DNA of 64,000 bases from Eurosta solidaginis (Eukaryota; Arthropoda; Insecta; Diptera; Tephritidae), in contig NC_090319.1 in NCBI RefSeq assembly GCF_040869045.1, forward strand, positions 231,253,832 through 231,317,831, given 5' to 3'. This document shows positions 63,981-64,000 of this stretch, one piece after another. The stretch's first letter is position 1. Every line of letters starts with the position of its first letter. Below the pieces are notes generated by a model that was not told the origin of the DNA, did not search any database, and saw only the letters and a program-made list of their open reading frames with translations. Made by a program: the position numbers and the translations under genes.

Positions 63981-64000
63981 TGTGACGAATATTAGCAACA
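63981..64000 (+). repeat. Start of a Gypsy A/B-type LTR at the window edge
   Basis: TGTGACGAATATTAGCAACA equals the first bases of the Gypsy A/B LTRs (TGTKACGAATATTAG). The rest lies beyond the window. It breaks PLE4. Confidence 0.7.

Overview
This is a eukaryotic, AT-rich window made almost entirely of transposable elements. I found no host gene, tRNA or rRNA. The mix of 412-like, CsRn1-like and SAP-Gag Ty3/Gypsy elements, BEL/Pao, Penelope-like elements (PLEs), LOA-type and CR1/Jockey-type LINEs, a hAT MITE and Helitron-type repeats points to a fly (Diptera), probably a higher fly such as a tephritid. The species is an inference, not a demonstration.

Left part (1-13.1 kb). Base 1 to about 1.5 kb is the 5' end of a Gypsy element (minus strand). 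From 1.6 to 6.1 kb lies the 5' half of a 412/mdg1-like element (minus strand): LTR, tRNA-Arg-type primer site, leader, three small ORFs and a broken gag. A hAT MITE and a block of about 307-bp repeats have inserted in it. From 5.6 to 11.9 kb is a large inverted duplication (arms of about 2.23 kb). Each arm joins a 412-like integrase end plus LTR, head to head, to a CsRn1-like gag. The spacer holds a BEL integrase piece and the rest of the CsRn1-like gag-PR-RT.

Centre (13.1-54.9 kb) is one nested stack, resolved by target-site duplications (TSDs). A Penelope-like element on the minus strand (54860 down to 13082) is split by BEL1 (13497-54127, TSD ATATG). BEL1 is split by Gypsy B (15864-19263), a CR1/Jockey-type LINE pair (about 21365-50275), a Helitron (50446-51835) and a truncated LINE (52647-53958). 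ORF1 of the first LINE is split by a SINE-like element (21808-22222, 14-bp TSD) and by BEL2 (22381-43862). BEL2 holds a LOA-type LINE and a complete Gypsy A (32242-42376, TSD GTAT). Gypsy A in turn holds a full-length LINE-J (36409-40463, TSD AGGTCTGAT).

Right part (54.9-64 kb): further Penelope-like copies with GIY-YIG domains, one followed by a hammerhead-like core; a long gene-free AT-rich stretch with a 37-bp inverted repeat pair; a 5'-truncated LINE tail with a 14-bp TSD; another Penelope-like copy; and, at the last 20 bases, the start of one more Gypsy A/B-type LTR.

Nearly every protein gene is broken by stops, frameshifts, deletions or loss of catalytic residues. The exceptions are single long ORFs, mainly the 584-aa RNase H-integrase of Gypsy A. 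The value of the window is its insertion history rather than a working gene system.
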